In this document: in pieces, positions 1-6,814 of the stretch
How positions within the stretch are numbered: the stretch's first letter is position 1
How the letters are laid out: every line of letters starts with the position of its first letter
NCBI GenBank assembly: GCA_031935845.1
Contig: JAJBWA010000179.1
Coordinates: 1-11,172, forward strand
Direction: 5' to 3'
Origin: UBA9732 sp031935845
Lineage (GTDB): Bacteria; Spirochaetota; Spirochaetia; Sphaerochaetales; Sphaerochaetaceae
DNA length: 11,172 bases
Position numbers and translations under genes: made by a program
The notes under the pieces: model-generated
Databases searched by the model: none
The model's input: only the letters and a program-made list of their open reading frames with translations
Told to the model about the DNA's origin: nothing

Positions 1-948
1 AATCCCAAGCATATGCCGGATATCATAGACTGTACGGATCTGGTCGGCGGATTGACAGAGAAGGCGGCAGATGATCTCGGCCTGGTGAAAGGCACCCCGG
101 TATTCGGAGGTGGCGGAGACATCACGTTCGTGAATATCGGCGCCGGCTGTACAAGACCTGGTGATACACATATGTATGTGGGAACATCGGGATGGGTGTC
201 GACCTTCATGGACTATCAGACAGTTGACGTCAGTGCCATGATTGCCGGAGTCATATCGGCAAAACACGGGTACTACAATTATTCTGCTGAACTGAGAACG
301 GCCGGGAAGTGCTTTGAATGGGTCATGAACCATCTGGCACTGGATGAGATAGGCGTTTATCTGGAAAAGACCGAGATTACGGATGTCGAGAGCAGATACC
401 TGAGTCTTTATGATTATCTGTCAGAGGAGGTCAGCAAGGTTCCGCCCGGAGCAAACGGCGTGATCTTCACCCCTTGGCTGCATGGCAACCGCAGTCCGTT
501 TGAAGATTCCAATGCGGGAGGGATGTTCTTCAACATCAGGATCGACAACGGCAAGAGGGACATGATCCGTGCAGTGCTTGAAGGCATCTGCTATAATCTC
601 CGTTGGATTCTGGAATGCATGGAGAAAAAGGCGAAGACCTCTGATCCGATCAGATTCATCGGCGGCGGAGCGTTGTCGCCCGTTACATGTCAGATGCTTG
701 CTGATATCACCGGTCGGACGATAGAAACCGTGGATAATTCACAGGAGTCCGGGGCAGTCGGAACGGCGCTTGCCGTTGCGGCGGGCATCAAGGGGGTTGA
801 TGTGCTGGAGTTCGCACGTCAGCTTGTCAAAGCCAATCACTCCTATAGACCCAATCCTGAAAACAGGGAAATATATGACCGTAATTACAGGGTGTTCAAA
901 CGCCTGTATAAGAGCAATGCCCGCAACTTCAGGGACCTGAACGGCTGA
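1..948 (+). CDS. FGGY-family carbohydrate kinase, xylulokinase-like (5' end missing)
   Basis: This is the C-terminal part of a sugar kinase that transfers phosphate from ATP to a sugar, probably D-xylulose or a related ketose, in the cytoplasm. The frame is open from base 1 (N-P-K-H before the first ATG at 13), so that ATG is internal; about 315 residues are present against roughly 480-500 for the family. Visible signatures are the catalytic-Asp segment GGGGDITFVNIGAG (the Asp codon is 118-120), the phosphate-binding GTSGW motif shortly after, and the C-terminal ATP-site block GGGALSPVTCQMLADITGR followed by E-SGAVGTALAVAAG. The stop is TGA at 946-948, and the next gene converges on it with a 17-base gap. 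The FGGY family is clear. The substrate is an inference, and other FGGY kinases of the xylulokinase-like subgroup are possible. Confidence 0.9.
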   Translation, partial: NPKHMPDIIDCTDLVGGLTEKAADDLGLVKGTPVFGGGGDITFVNIGAGCTRPGDTHMYVGTSGWVSTFMDYQTVDVSAMIAGVISAKHGYYNYSAELRTAGKCFEWVMNHLALDEIGVYLEKTEITDVESRYLSLYDYLSEEVSKVPPGANGVIFTPWLHGNRSPFEDSNAGGMFFNIRIDNGKRDMIRAVLEGICYNLRWILECMEKKAKTSDPIRFIGGGALSPVTCQMLADITGRTIETVDNSQESGAVGTALAVAAGIKGVDVLEFARQLVKANHSYRPNPENREIYDRNYRVFKRLYKSNARNFRDLNG

Positions 949-965
949 TGCCGGCTTCCGCCTGA

Positions 966-2465
966 TTATTGTTTTCTTTTGGCCAGTTCTTCCTTTATGG
1001 CGTTGAATCTGTCCCTTCCCATGTTGGCTTTGTAGGCGCAGATTATCGAGATCACGAAAATCGCTATCGGAAGAGTACAGAAGATGATCCTGACAGCGTC
1101 CTGCGCCAGCTGAGACTGAACGTATGAGTAAACGACTTCGCCCGTAGTTTCGTTGAGGAAAGGAGTCTCCTTGTACCCGAACACCTGCAGGAGAAGGGAT
1201 ACGAGCGCCAGCGCGACGCCGTTCGAAAGCTTGTAGACGAAGCTCTGTACGCCGAAATACGCTCCTTCCCTGCGCACTCCGTATGTATATTCGTCAAGCT
1301 CGACAATATCCGGAATGGAAGCGTACGGAAGGATCTGGATTCCGCTCATTCCGCATCCGACTACGAATACGGCAATCAGCAGGACTATTGAAGTTCCTGA
1401 AGAAAACAGCTCTCCCATCGAAGCGGTGGCGGACTGATACATTTCACCTTTGAACGAAGGGACCATCAGGGCGATTACAAGTCCGACGGAAGTGAGAATC
1501 ACCGAAAGCATGTACACTCTGTGTTTTTCTTTTCTCGCCGACAACTTGTCCCACACAACCGATGAAACCATTGCCACAATCAGGGGAATTGCCACGAAGA
1601 TCATTGCAAGAATGCCGTCTGGAGCATATCCCAGACTGTCCTGGATGTAGAACATGAACAAGGTCAGAAGAACATCGAAACCCAGCATGCTGGTCAGGTA
1701 ATACGCCGTCGTGTATCTGAACTCCTTCATTTTGATGAACTGTGACAGCGTCCTGAACAGCCCGTACGGGTTTTTCTCTTCGCTACCCGTATATCTTTCC
1801 TTGACCGTAAGTCCCGAAATCAGCATGGTCACGGCGGCGATAAGACCGAATATCGCGCTTGATATCAGGTACGAGTTCTTGACCGCTTCAAAACGGCCGT
1901 ACCCGGCTTCGATGAACATTTCCGAGAATATGGTGTTTTCTCCGGCAAACAGGCCGAACAAAGCGGCGCCCAGGATCAGACCCACGTTGGCAAGAATTAT
2001 CCTTACGGTAGTCAGGCTGCTTCTCTGGTCATAGTTGTCCGTGATATTTGCCGTCAGGGAGTTGTACGGAACGTACACTATCGTAAATGTAGTGTTGTAA
2101 AGGCAATATGCCATCAGATAATAAATGACTTTGAAGAACTGGGACGTTTCCACGGAGAAGGGGCAGAGCCACAATAGGATGAACATCATTCCGAACGGAA
2201 CGGCTCCGAATATCATGTAGACACGTCTTTTCCCGAATCTGGATTTGGTATTGTCGCTTATCCGTCCCATCCACACGTCCGTTATCGCGTCCCAGAACTT
2301 CGAGACCAGAAAGACGAGCGATGCAAGAGCCGGTTTGAGTCCGCCGACGCTGACCATGAAGAACAACAGATAGAAAGATGCCGCGGCGAGCAGGATATTG
2401 GCTGACAGATCTCCTATGCCATAGAAGAATTTTTCCTTACCTTTTATCTTAACGTTGTTTTCCAT
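966..2465 (-). CDS. GPH-family (MelB-like) sugar:cation symporter
   Basis: This 499-residue polytopic membrane protein belongs to the glycoside-pentoside-hexuronide:cation symporter family within the MFS fold. It should import a sugar or glycoside with Na+ or H+. About twelve hydrophobic segments span the protein. The family signature lies after the second one: WDAITDVWMGRISD (Asp59 and Asp63 correspond to the MelB cation-site pair), followed by the basic loop KSRFGKRRV. The central loop and a second half with matching spacing are present, and length is normal for the family. Start is ATG with AAGGA about 5 bases upstream (minus strand). It is the last gene of the minus-strand run, 37 bases after the HAD gene, and converges with the sugar kinase. 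Pairing with a xylulokinase-like gene suggests a pentoside or xyloside substrate, but specificity cannot be read from sequence. Confidence 0.9.
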   Translation of the reverse strand: MENNVKIKGKEKFFYGIGDLSANILLAAASFYLLFFMVSVGGLKPALASLVFLVSKFWDAITDVWMGRISDNTKSRFGKRRVYMIFGAVPFGMMFILLWLCPFSVETSQFFKVIYYLMAYCLYNTTFTIVYVPYNSLTANITDNYDQRSSLTTVRIILANVGLILGAALFGLFAGENTIFSEMFIEAGYGRFEAVKNSYLISSAIFGLIAAVTMLISGLTVKERYTGSEEKNPYGLFRTLSQFIKMKEFRYTTAYYLTSMLGFDVLLTLFMFYIQDSLGYAPDGILAMIFVAIPLIVAMVSSVVWDKLSARKEKHRVYMLSVILTSVGLVIALMVPSFKGEMYQSATASMGELFSSGTSIVLLIAVFVVGCGMSGIQILPYASIPDIVELDEYTYGVRREGAYFGVQSFVYKLSNGVALALVSLLLQVFGYKETPFLNETTGEVVYSYVQSQLAQDAVRIIFCTLPIAIFVISIICAYKANMGRDRFNAIKEELAKRKQ

Positions 2466-2502
2466 ACTTTCCTTCTCAGCTGTTCAATTCCCTGATGTTT
2501 TT

Positions 2503-3138
2503 CTAGTCTTCTTTCAGGTGGATGTTCCATCCTGTGTCGATCTTCTTCTTTACCTTTGCCATGGTCTCCTTGTCCATGTCCGGCCAGTCTGTGACGGTGC
2601 TGGCCTTGTTGGTCACCAGATGGGCCTTTTCTGCACACAGGGCAAGGGGAGTGTCTGCAAGTGAATCGGAGTAGAAGTTGTCTATCATCGGGAAACCGTG
2701 GTCGATGATGTACTTTGCCTTTTCCTTGGCATACATCAGGTTGTTCGTGAACACCCCGAATTCGCGGTCGAATTCCGAGGCCATGAAGTTCACGCCAAGG
2801 CGCCTTGCTATTGGTCCTATGATGCAGTCGGGCGATGCGCTGAGGATCAGGTCATCAGGCCGCTTCTGTGCCAGGTACCATGCGGAGATCTTCTTCTGGT
2901 TCTTGTCCCAGTAGCGCTCGATCTGGACGTCGAAGTCATCGATCTGCGTCAGGAAGCTGAAGAGCTTGCGCTGCATCTGTGAATTCGTGATCTTTCCCTT
3001 CTCGCACAGGATGAAGCTCCTGATGGCCTTGGGGAAGAAGGTGAACCACATCTTGGGCCTGCGCCTCATGCACCAGAAGCAGAAGCCTATGGTGCAGTCG
3101 CCGGGAAAGATGGTGCCGTCAAAGTCATATACGTTCAT
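2503..3138 (-). CDS. HAD-superfamily (subfamily IB, SerB-like) phosphatase
   Basis: This 211-residue soluble phosphohydrolase has the complete HAD motif set. Motif I is DFDGT with nucleophile Asp5 and acid/base Asp7. Motif II is the Ser of LILSASP (Ser100). Motif III is a Lys in YAKEKAKYI (about 138-142). Motif IV is IDNFYSDSLAD (Asp153, Asp158). The helical cap between motifs I and II (about residues 15-95) is the type seen in subfamily IB enzymes such as phosphoserine phosphatase and PGP-C-like phosphatases. The ATG overlaps the MATE stop codon as ATGA, with GGAGAA upstream inside the MATE gene, so translation is probably coupled. The substrate is unknown. It ends in TAG, and the same frame then continues only eight codons to TGA. 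Confidence 0.88.
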   Translation of the reverse strand: MNVYDFDGTIFPGDCTIGFCFWCMRRRPKMWFTFFPKAIRSFILCEKGKITNSQMQRKLFSFLTQIDDFDVQIERYWDKNQKKISAWYLAQKRPDDLILSASPDCIIGPIARRLGVNFMASEFDREFGVFTNNLMYAKEKAKYIIDHGFPMIDNFYSDSLADTPLALCAEKAHLVTNKASTVTDWPDMDKETMAKVKKKIDTGWNIHLKED

Positions 3139-4859
3139 CTTGATTCTCCTCTGGAAAAGCGGATCATGTTCCGGTTGTAGCCGGTGGTCACCAGGTATGC
3201 CTTCTCTTCCTCATGGGCCTTCATGAGCCCGTTGAGAACGAATCCGCTCAGACCCTTTATCTTGAGATCGGGGTCGGTGATGTCGAAGAGAAGTCCGGAA
3301 TCACGCAGTATCAGAAGAACCGAATCGGGCTTGAAGAACAGTGAAAGTTCCATAAGGACAGGCTTCTTGGACTTCCTGTTCATCTCCAGGATGGTCAGGC
3401 CTATCTCTTCAACGAAAAGCGATGCCCGGGTTGCGGTGACATCCGGATATTCATGATGCTTCAGGATGTTTCCGACACGCTCGGACAAGGCTGCGGCGTT
3501 CTGAGGTGTCAGGATGTCGTCCATGACTTCGATTTCCGTTTCCATGTCCTTGAGCAGGAACGGGAAGTTGTCCTTTCCGAACTTCAGACGGACAAAGAGC
3601 ATGGCCGCAGACAGTGCAAGCATGGGAGCCGCGACGAATCCGGCCCACATTCCGTTGAAGCCGAAGAGGGTAGCCCCGAGTATCGGGAGCAGGATGTACA
3701 GAAGGCCGTTCTGGAAACATGCGATGCATGTAGCCATGCCTATGCGGTCCATCAGCATGTAGTACGAAGTCGTAAGCGAGACAAGGCTGCAGAACACGAA
3801 CCCGAGGGAAACTATCCTGAGAGCCGTAACCGACGGTGCCAGGGCCTGTCCTCCCGTTATGCCGAACAGGGCGCAGAACTGTCTTGCGAATATCCAGATG
3901 AGCGCAGTGGCAACCAGGCCTTCGATTATCGCAGCCAGGATTCCGGATTTCATCACACGTCTGATCAGTCTGTGGTTTTTCTCTCCGTAGTAGGTGCCGA
4001 TCAACGGCTGCATGGCCATTCCCACACCGTCCATCACCACTCCGAACTCAATCAGGCTTACCACAACGGCAAGCGTTATCTGTCCGCTCTGGCCGAAACG
4101 GCTGGAGACGAAGCCGATCATGACATAGTCCATGAGGCCCCAGCAGATGTACACGGAGGAGTCCACTATGCTGTAGCGCGATGTCAGAAGGAAATCCCTG
4201 AAGGAGAGGTGCCACACGAAGTGAAGGGTGTTTTCCTTGCGGAAATAGTGCCAGAGGCAGGTGATGATGCCCAGGCTGTTGCCTATGACGGAGCCCAGTA
4301 TGATGCCCTTCATTCCCAGGAATCTTGTCAGGATTATCGAACAGATGATGTTCCCGCCTATCTGGAAGCCGTAGCAGATGTTGTTGCACAGCTCGTCGCC
4401 GTCACTGTAGACCATCTGCTCCAGGTAGAAGATGACGATCGTCAGGAATGCATTGATCGGCACAAGGCTGTAGTACTGAAGTGCCTTTTCAAGGATTTCT
4501 CCGGTGATGCCGCTCAGGTTGAAATAGGCATTGCGCAATACAAGGATCAGAAGAGCTGAAATCAGTCCCAGTCCTATGCTGACTATCAGGCCCTGGCCGT
4601 AGATCTCGTCAGCCCGCTTCTTTCTCATGGCTCCGATTTCGCGCGTGAATACTATTCCCACTCCGGTGGATACGAGGTCTCCGAAGAAGGTGACTATGGC
4701 CGTGACGGGGGTTATGGCGTTGATTCCGGCAACGCCTGCTTCACCGATGAAGTATCCGGCTATGATGCTGTCGCTGAGCAGCATGAGATACATGACTGCC
4801 TTCGTGAATGTTCCGGATATAAGCATGGATCTGAATTTCTTTTCGCAGAAACCGCTCAT
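3135..4859 (-). CDS. MATE-family transporter with C-terminal RsbW-like (GHKL) ATPase domain
   Basis: This 574-residue protein has two parts. Residues about 10-450 form a twelve-helix MATE-type (multidrug and toxin extrusion) transporter, with typical segments such as SIIAGYFIGEAGVAGINA near the N terminus and GVGMAMQPLIGTYYGEK at the start of the second half. Residues about 455-574 are a soluble cytosolic domain resembling anti-sigma-factor/serine kinases of the RsbW type (HATPase_c_2). It has an N-box-like helix FVEEIGLTILEMN (482-494), a G1-like box LRDSGLLFD (Asp520, Gly522), and a closing segment GYNRNMIRF. At the place where the N box normally has Mg-binding Asn (E-x3-N from Glu485) there is Thr489, so catalysis is uncertain. 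ATG start has AGAGG about 8 bases upstream. It lies 24 bases after the HD gene and overlaps the HAD gene by 4 bases. Substrate is unknown. Confidence 0.9.
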   Translation of the reverse strand: MSGFCEKKFRSMLISGTFTKAVMYLMLLSDSIIAGYFIGEAGVAGINAITPVTAIVTFFGDLVSTGVGIVFTREIGAMRKKRADEIYGQGLIVSIGLGLISALLILVLRNAYFNLSGITGEILEKALQYYSLVPINAFLTIVIFYLEQMVYSDGDELCNNICYGFQIGGNIICSIILTRFLGMKGIILGSVIGNSLGIITCLWHYFRKENTLHFVWHLSFRDFLLTSRYSIVDSSVYICWGLMDYVMIGFVSSRFGQSGQITLAVVVSLIEFGVVMDGVGMAMQPLIGTYYGEKNHRLIRRVMKSGILAAIIEGLVATALIWIFARQFCALFGITGGQALAPSVTALRIVSLGFVFCSLVSLTTSYYMLMDRIGMATCIACFQNGLLYILLPILGATLFGFNGMWAGFVAAPMLALSAAMLFVRLKFGKDNFPFLLKDMETEIEVMDDILTPQNAAALSERVGNILKHHEYPDVTATRASLFVEEIGLTILEMNRKSKKPVLMELSLFFKPDSVLLILRDSGLLFDITDPDLKIKGLSGFVLNGLMKAHEEEKAYLVTTGYNRNMIRFSRGESR

Positions 4860-4883
4860 TGTCTTGCCTCTTTGCCTATGTTA

Positions 4884-6722
4884 TCACACTTTTTCACGCA
4901 ACTCGTTGAAAGCATATATCTGATAGTAGATTTCCCTGCGGCCCTCCGTGATCAGGTACTGCAGGCGGTCGCGCACCTGCGGTGCAGACAGCGCCGCCAC
5001 GACTTCTGCGGCGTAGTGGGTACCCGCTCCGGCCTGGAACTCGGATGTCAGCTGGTCTATGTTCTTCCCGCTGTTGTAGGGCCTTCCAAGGAAGTCCGTG
5101 GCAGCATCGATCGAATCCGCTATGGAGATTATGTCCGCAAACGGGCGGTTGTTCGTGTGCTTTACGGCGGGGTAGCCGTGCTTGCCGTCGTGCCACAGAT
5201 GGTGAGTCATGGCGATGTCGCGGATGCAGATGACCTTCTGGTCATTCTCTTCACTGTTGTTGTAGATGGCGTTGAAGTTGTACGGATGCTTCTTCACCAG
5301 GTCGAACTCTTCGGCCGTCAGCCGCCTCATGGAGTTTTCCACGATGTCTATCACGAAGAATTTGCCTGCGTCATGGAACATGCAGCAGTCATCCAGAAGC
5401 GCGCGCATCTCGTCCCTGTGGGTGCTGATGTAGGTGCTGTCGAAACCAGCCACTCCGTCGAAGAATCCCGGAGTGCGTCCGATCATGTAGTCGAAGATGG
5501 CGCGGCTCATCTCGCGCACCATCAGCGTGTGGATGTAGAGTGCCTTGTCGGCACTGACCGTGATGTCCAGGATCAGCTTCTTGAATGATTCGAAGTCTCC
5601 GGACATGGACGCGGCATTGAGGAACATGGAGATGTAGCTGTTGCAGACGGGATTGTTGATGGTCTCGCTCAGGGCTATTATCCTGGGCACCGTCTCACGT
5701 ACGCGCTCCCTGGCCAGTTTCATGATCTCCTCCTTGGGCTTTGAAGAGAACTTGTGGAGGAAGATCAGATAGAAACGGTTCATTGTCGCAACGGCCGAAA
5801 GCTGTACCACGAGATCCCTGCTGGTCTCGGCCTCCTTCTGGATGTCCGCAAAGCCGTCCAGCAGCTGATCAAGGTCGATCTCCTTGAGGATGAAACGTGC
5901 GGTCAGCAGATTGTACCGACCGATGATGGCCTCACGATCGAATGTTATGTTCTTTTTCAGATATTTCTGCAGATATCCGACCATCGTTACCATCATGGGG
6001 CGAAGGGGCACTATGTCAGCTTCGACTCCGTGGTCCCTTTCGTATATATAGTACTCCCGGATCGTGTCCAGCATGTTGGTGTAGGTGATGAACATGATCT
6101 GGTCCCTGTATCCGGCATCCGAATGCTTCAGATGATTCTCAAGGACATCGCAGATGGTCTGATAGCGGGAGTAGGGAAAACCTTTTGCAAAGGTGTCCGG
6201 CCCCAGTTGCGTCATCTGGAGCACAAGCCTGATGGCTGCAAAGCGTGCGTTCCCGTCCAGGTCTCCGATGTGGTCCATCAGGGATTTCCACTCCACGAAG
6301 AACGGGGAATCCTTGCCGGATGACGAATGGTTGTTCACAAGGTTCGACAGATGGAAGCCGCTCTGGCTCAGGAACAGGGCGTAGTTGTTCAGGTCTCCGG
6401 TCCTGTGGTAGTAGGAGCTCAGGATCCTTGATATCCGGTAGGAGATGGGATGATCCGATATCCCGGTCAGACTGGAATGGAACGCATTCAGAAGGGCGGC
6501 ATCCTCGGCCGTCATGGTGTCGGGATCCTTCTCGAATCTGTCTATGTACTCACGGATGATCCTGTTGGATATTCCGGCTATCACGCGCTTTCTGGAAGAA
6601 CGTTCCTCCAGCTTTCCGATGATGTACTGCCTGCTGTCGTCAGGAGAAAACGACATCTTCTCAAGATCAGAATATTCCTTGAGTCGTGCTGCGTATTCTT
6701 CAGGCGGGTAGGTGTATGACAT
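4884..6722 (-). CDS. Helical-repeat protein with C-terminal variant HD-GYP domain
   Basis: This soluble protein of about 612 residues has no signal peptide or membrane segment. Residues about 1-420 are helix-rich and resemble a TPR-like or other solenoid sensor or scaffold region that I cannot assign. The C-terminal about 190 residues are an HD-GYP-like metal phosphohydrolase domain: FHDAGKFF (His450-Asp451), LTAEEFDLVKKHP, MTHHLWHDGKHGYP (505-518) and ADIISIADSIDAATDF with RPY after it. HD-GYP proteins usually degrade cyclic di-GMP. Here the hallmark HHExxDGxGYP is altered: Glu is Leu, and one extra residue lies between DG and GYP. It is the first gene of the minus-strand run, divergent from the MscS gene. 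I chose the ATG at 6722 (MSYTYPPEEY). It lacks a good ribosome site, and an in-frame TTG at 6767 with AAGGA upstream is the alternative, adding 15 residues. Confidence 0.82.
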   Translation of the reverse strand: MSYTYPPEEYAARLKEYSDLEKMSFSPDDSRQYIIGKLEERSSRKRVIAGISNRIIREYIDRFEKDPDTMTAEDAALLNAFHSSLTGISDHPISYRISRILSSYYHRTGDLNNYALFLSQSGFHLSNLVNNHSSSGKDSPFFVEWKSLMDHIGDLDGNARFAAIRLVLQMTQLGPDTFAKGFPYSRYQTICDVLENHLKHSDAGYRDQIMFITYTNMLDTIREYYIYERDHGVEADIVPLRPMMVTMVGYLQKYLKKNITFDREAIIGRYNLLTARFILKEIDLDQLLDGFADIQKEAETSRDLVVQLSAVATMNRFYLIFLHKFSSKPKEEIMKLARERVRETVPRIIALSETINNPVCNSYISMFLNAASMSGDFESFKKLILDITVSADKALYIHTLMVREMSRAIFDYMIGRTPGFFDGVAGFDSTYISTHRDEMRALLDDCCMFHDAGKFFVIDIVENSMRRLTAEEFDLVKKHPYNFNAIYNNSEENDQKVICIRDIAMTHHLWHDGKHGYPAVKHTNNRPFADIISIADSIDAATDFLGRPYNSGKNIDQLTSEFQAGAGTHYAAEVVAALSAPQVRDRLQYLITEGRREIYYQIYAFNELREKV

Positions 6723-6814
6723 CAGCAGGATTCTATCACTTATCCAAGTGCTGGAAAAGTATTGCAATTATGTTACACTTCCTTATTGGAAAACACTGGA
6801 AGAGGGTACGGAAG
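6723..6814. promoter_or_regulatory. Divergent intergenic region between HD-GYP/MATE operon and MscS gene
   Basis: This 92-base AT-richer stretch must hold the 5' signals of both divergent units. On the minus strand CATAAT (6772 to 6767) is a fair -10 hexamer, but no good -35 stands at the right distance. On the plus strand TACACT (6774-6779) is only a weak -10. The stretch contains a small inverted repeat, CACTT-ATCC-AAGTG (6737-6750), an ATTGCAAT palindrome (6761-6768), and two copies each of CACTT (6737, 6776) and TGGAAAA (6752, 6787), possibly operator half-sites. Promoter function is inferred from position. Confidence 0.4.
6801..6806 (+). promoter_or_regulatory. Ribosome binding site deciding the MscS start
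   Basis: AGAGGG lies 8 bases before the ATG at 6815. The frame is open further upstream, to an ATG at 6686, but those codons overlap the divergent HD-GYP gene and lack an equivalent site. The protein from 6815 begins with a normal short basic leader before the first membrane helix. Confidence 0.6.

Noticed and set aside
940..1000. Bidirectional terminator between the convergent kinase and GPH genes
   Set aside because: Only a 4-bp CGGC/GCCG stem (942-953) is present, with no T run directly after it on either strand.
3453..4559. Long 368-codon plus-strand open frame
   Set aside because: It is antisense to the MATE gene, His/Asp/Glu/Val-rich without any domain, and arises from the codon bias of the real gene.
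4872..5588. 238-codon plus-strand open frame
   Set aside because: It is antisense to the HD-GYP gene, with biased composition and no recognisable motif or ribosome site.
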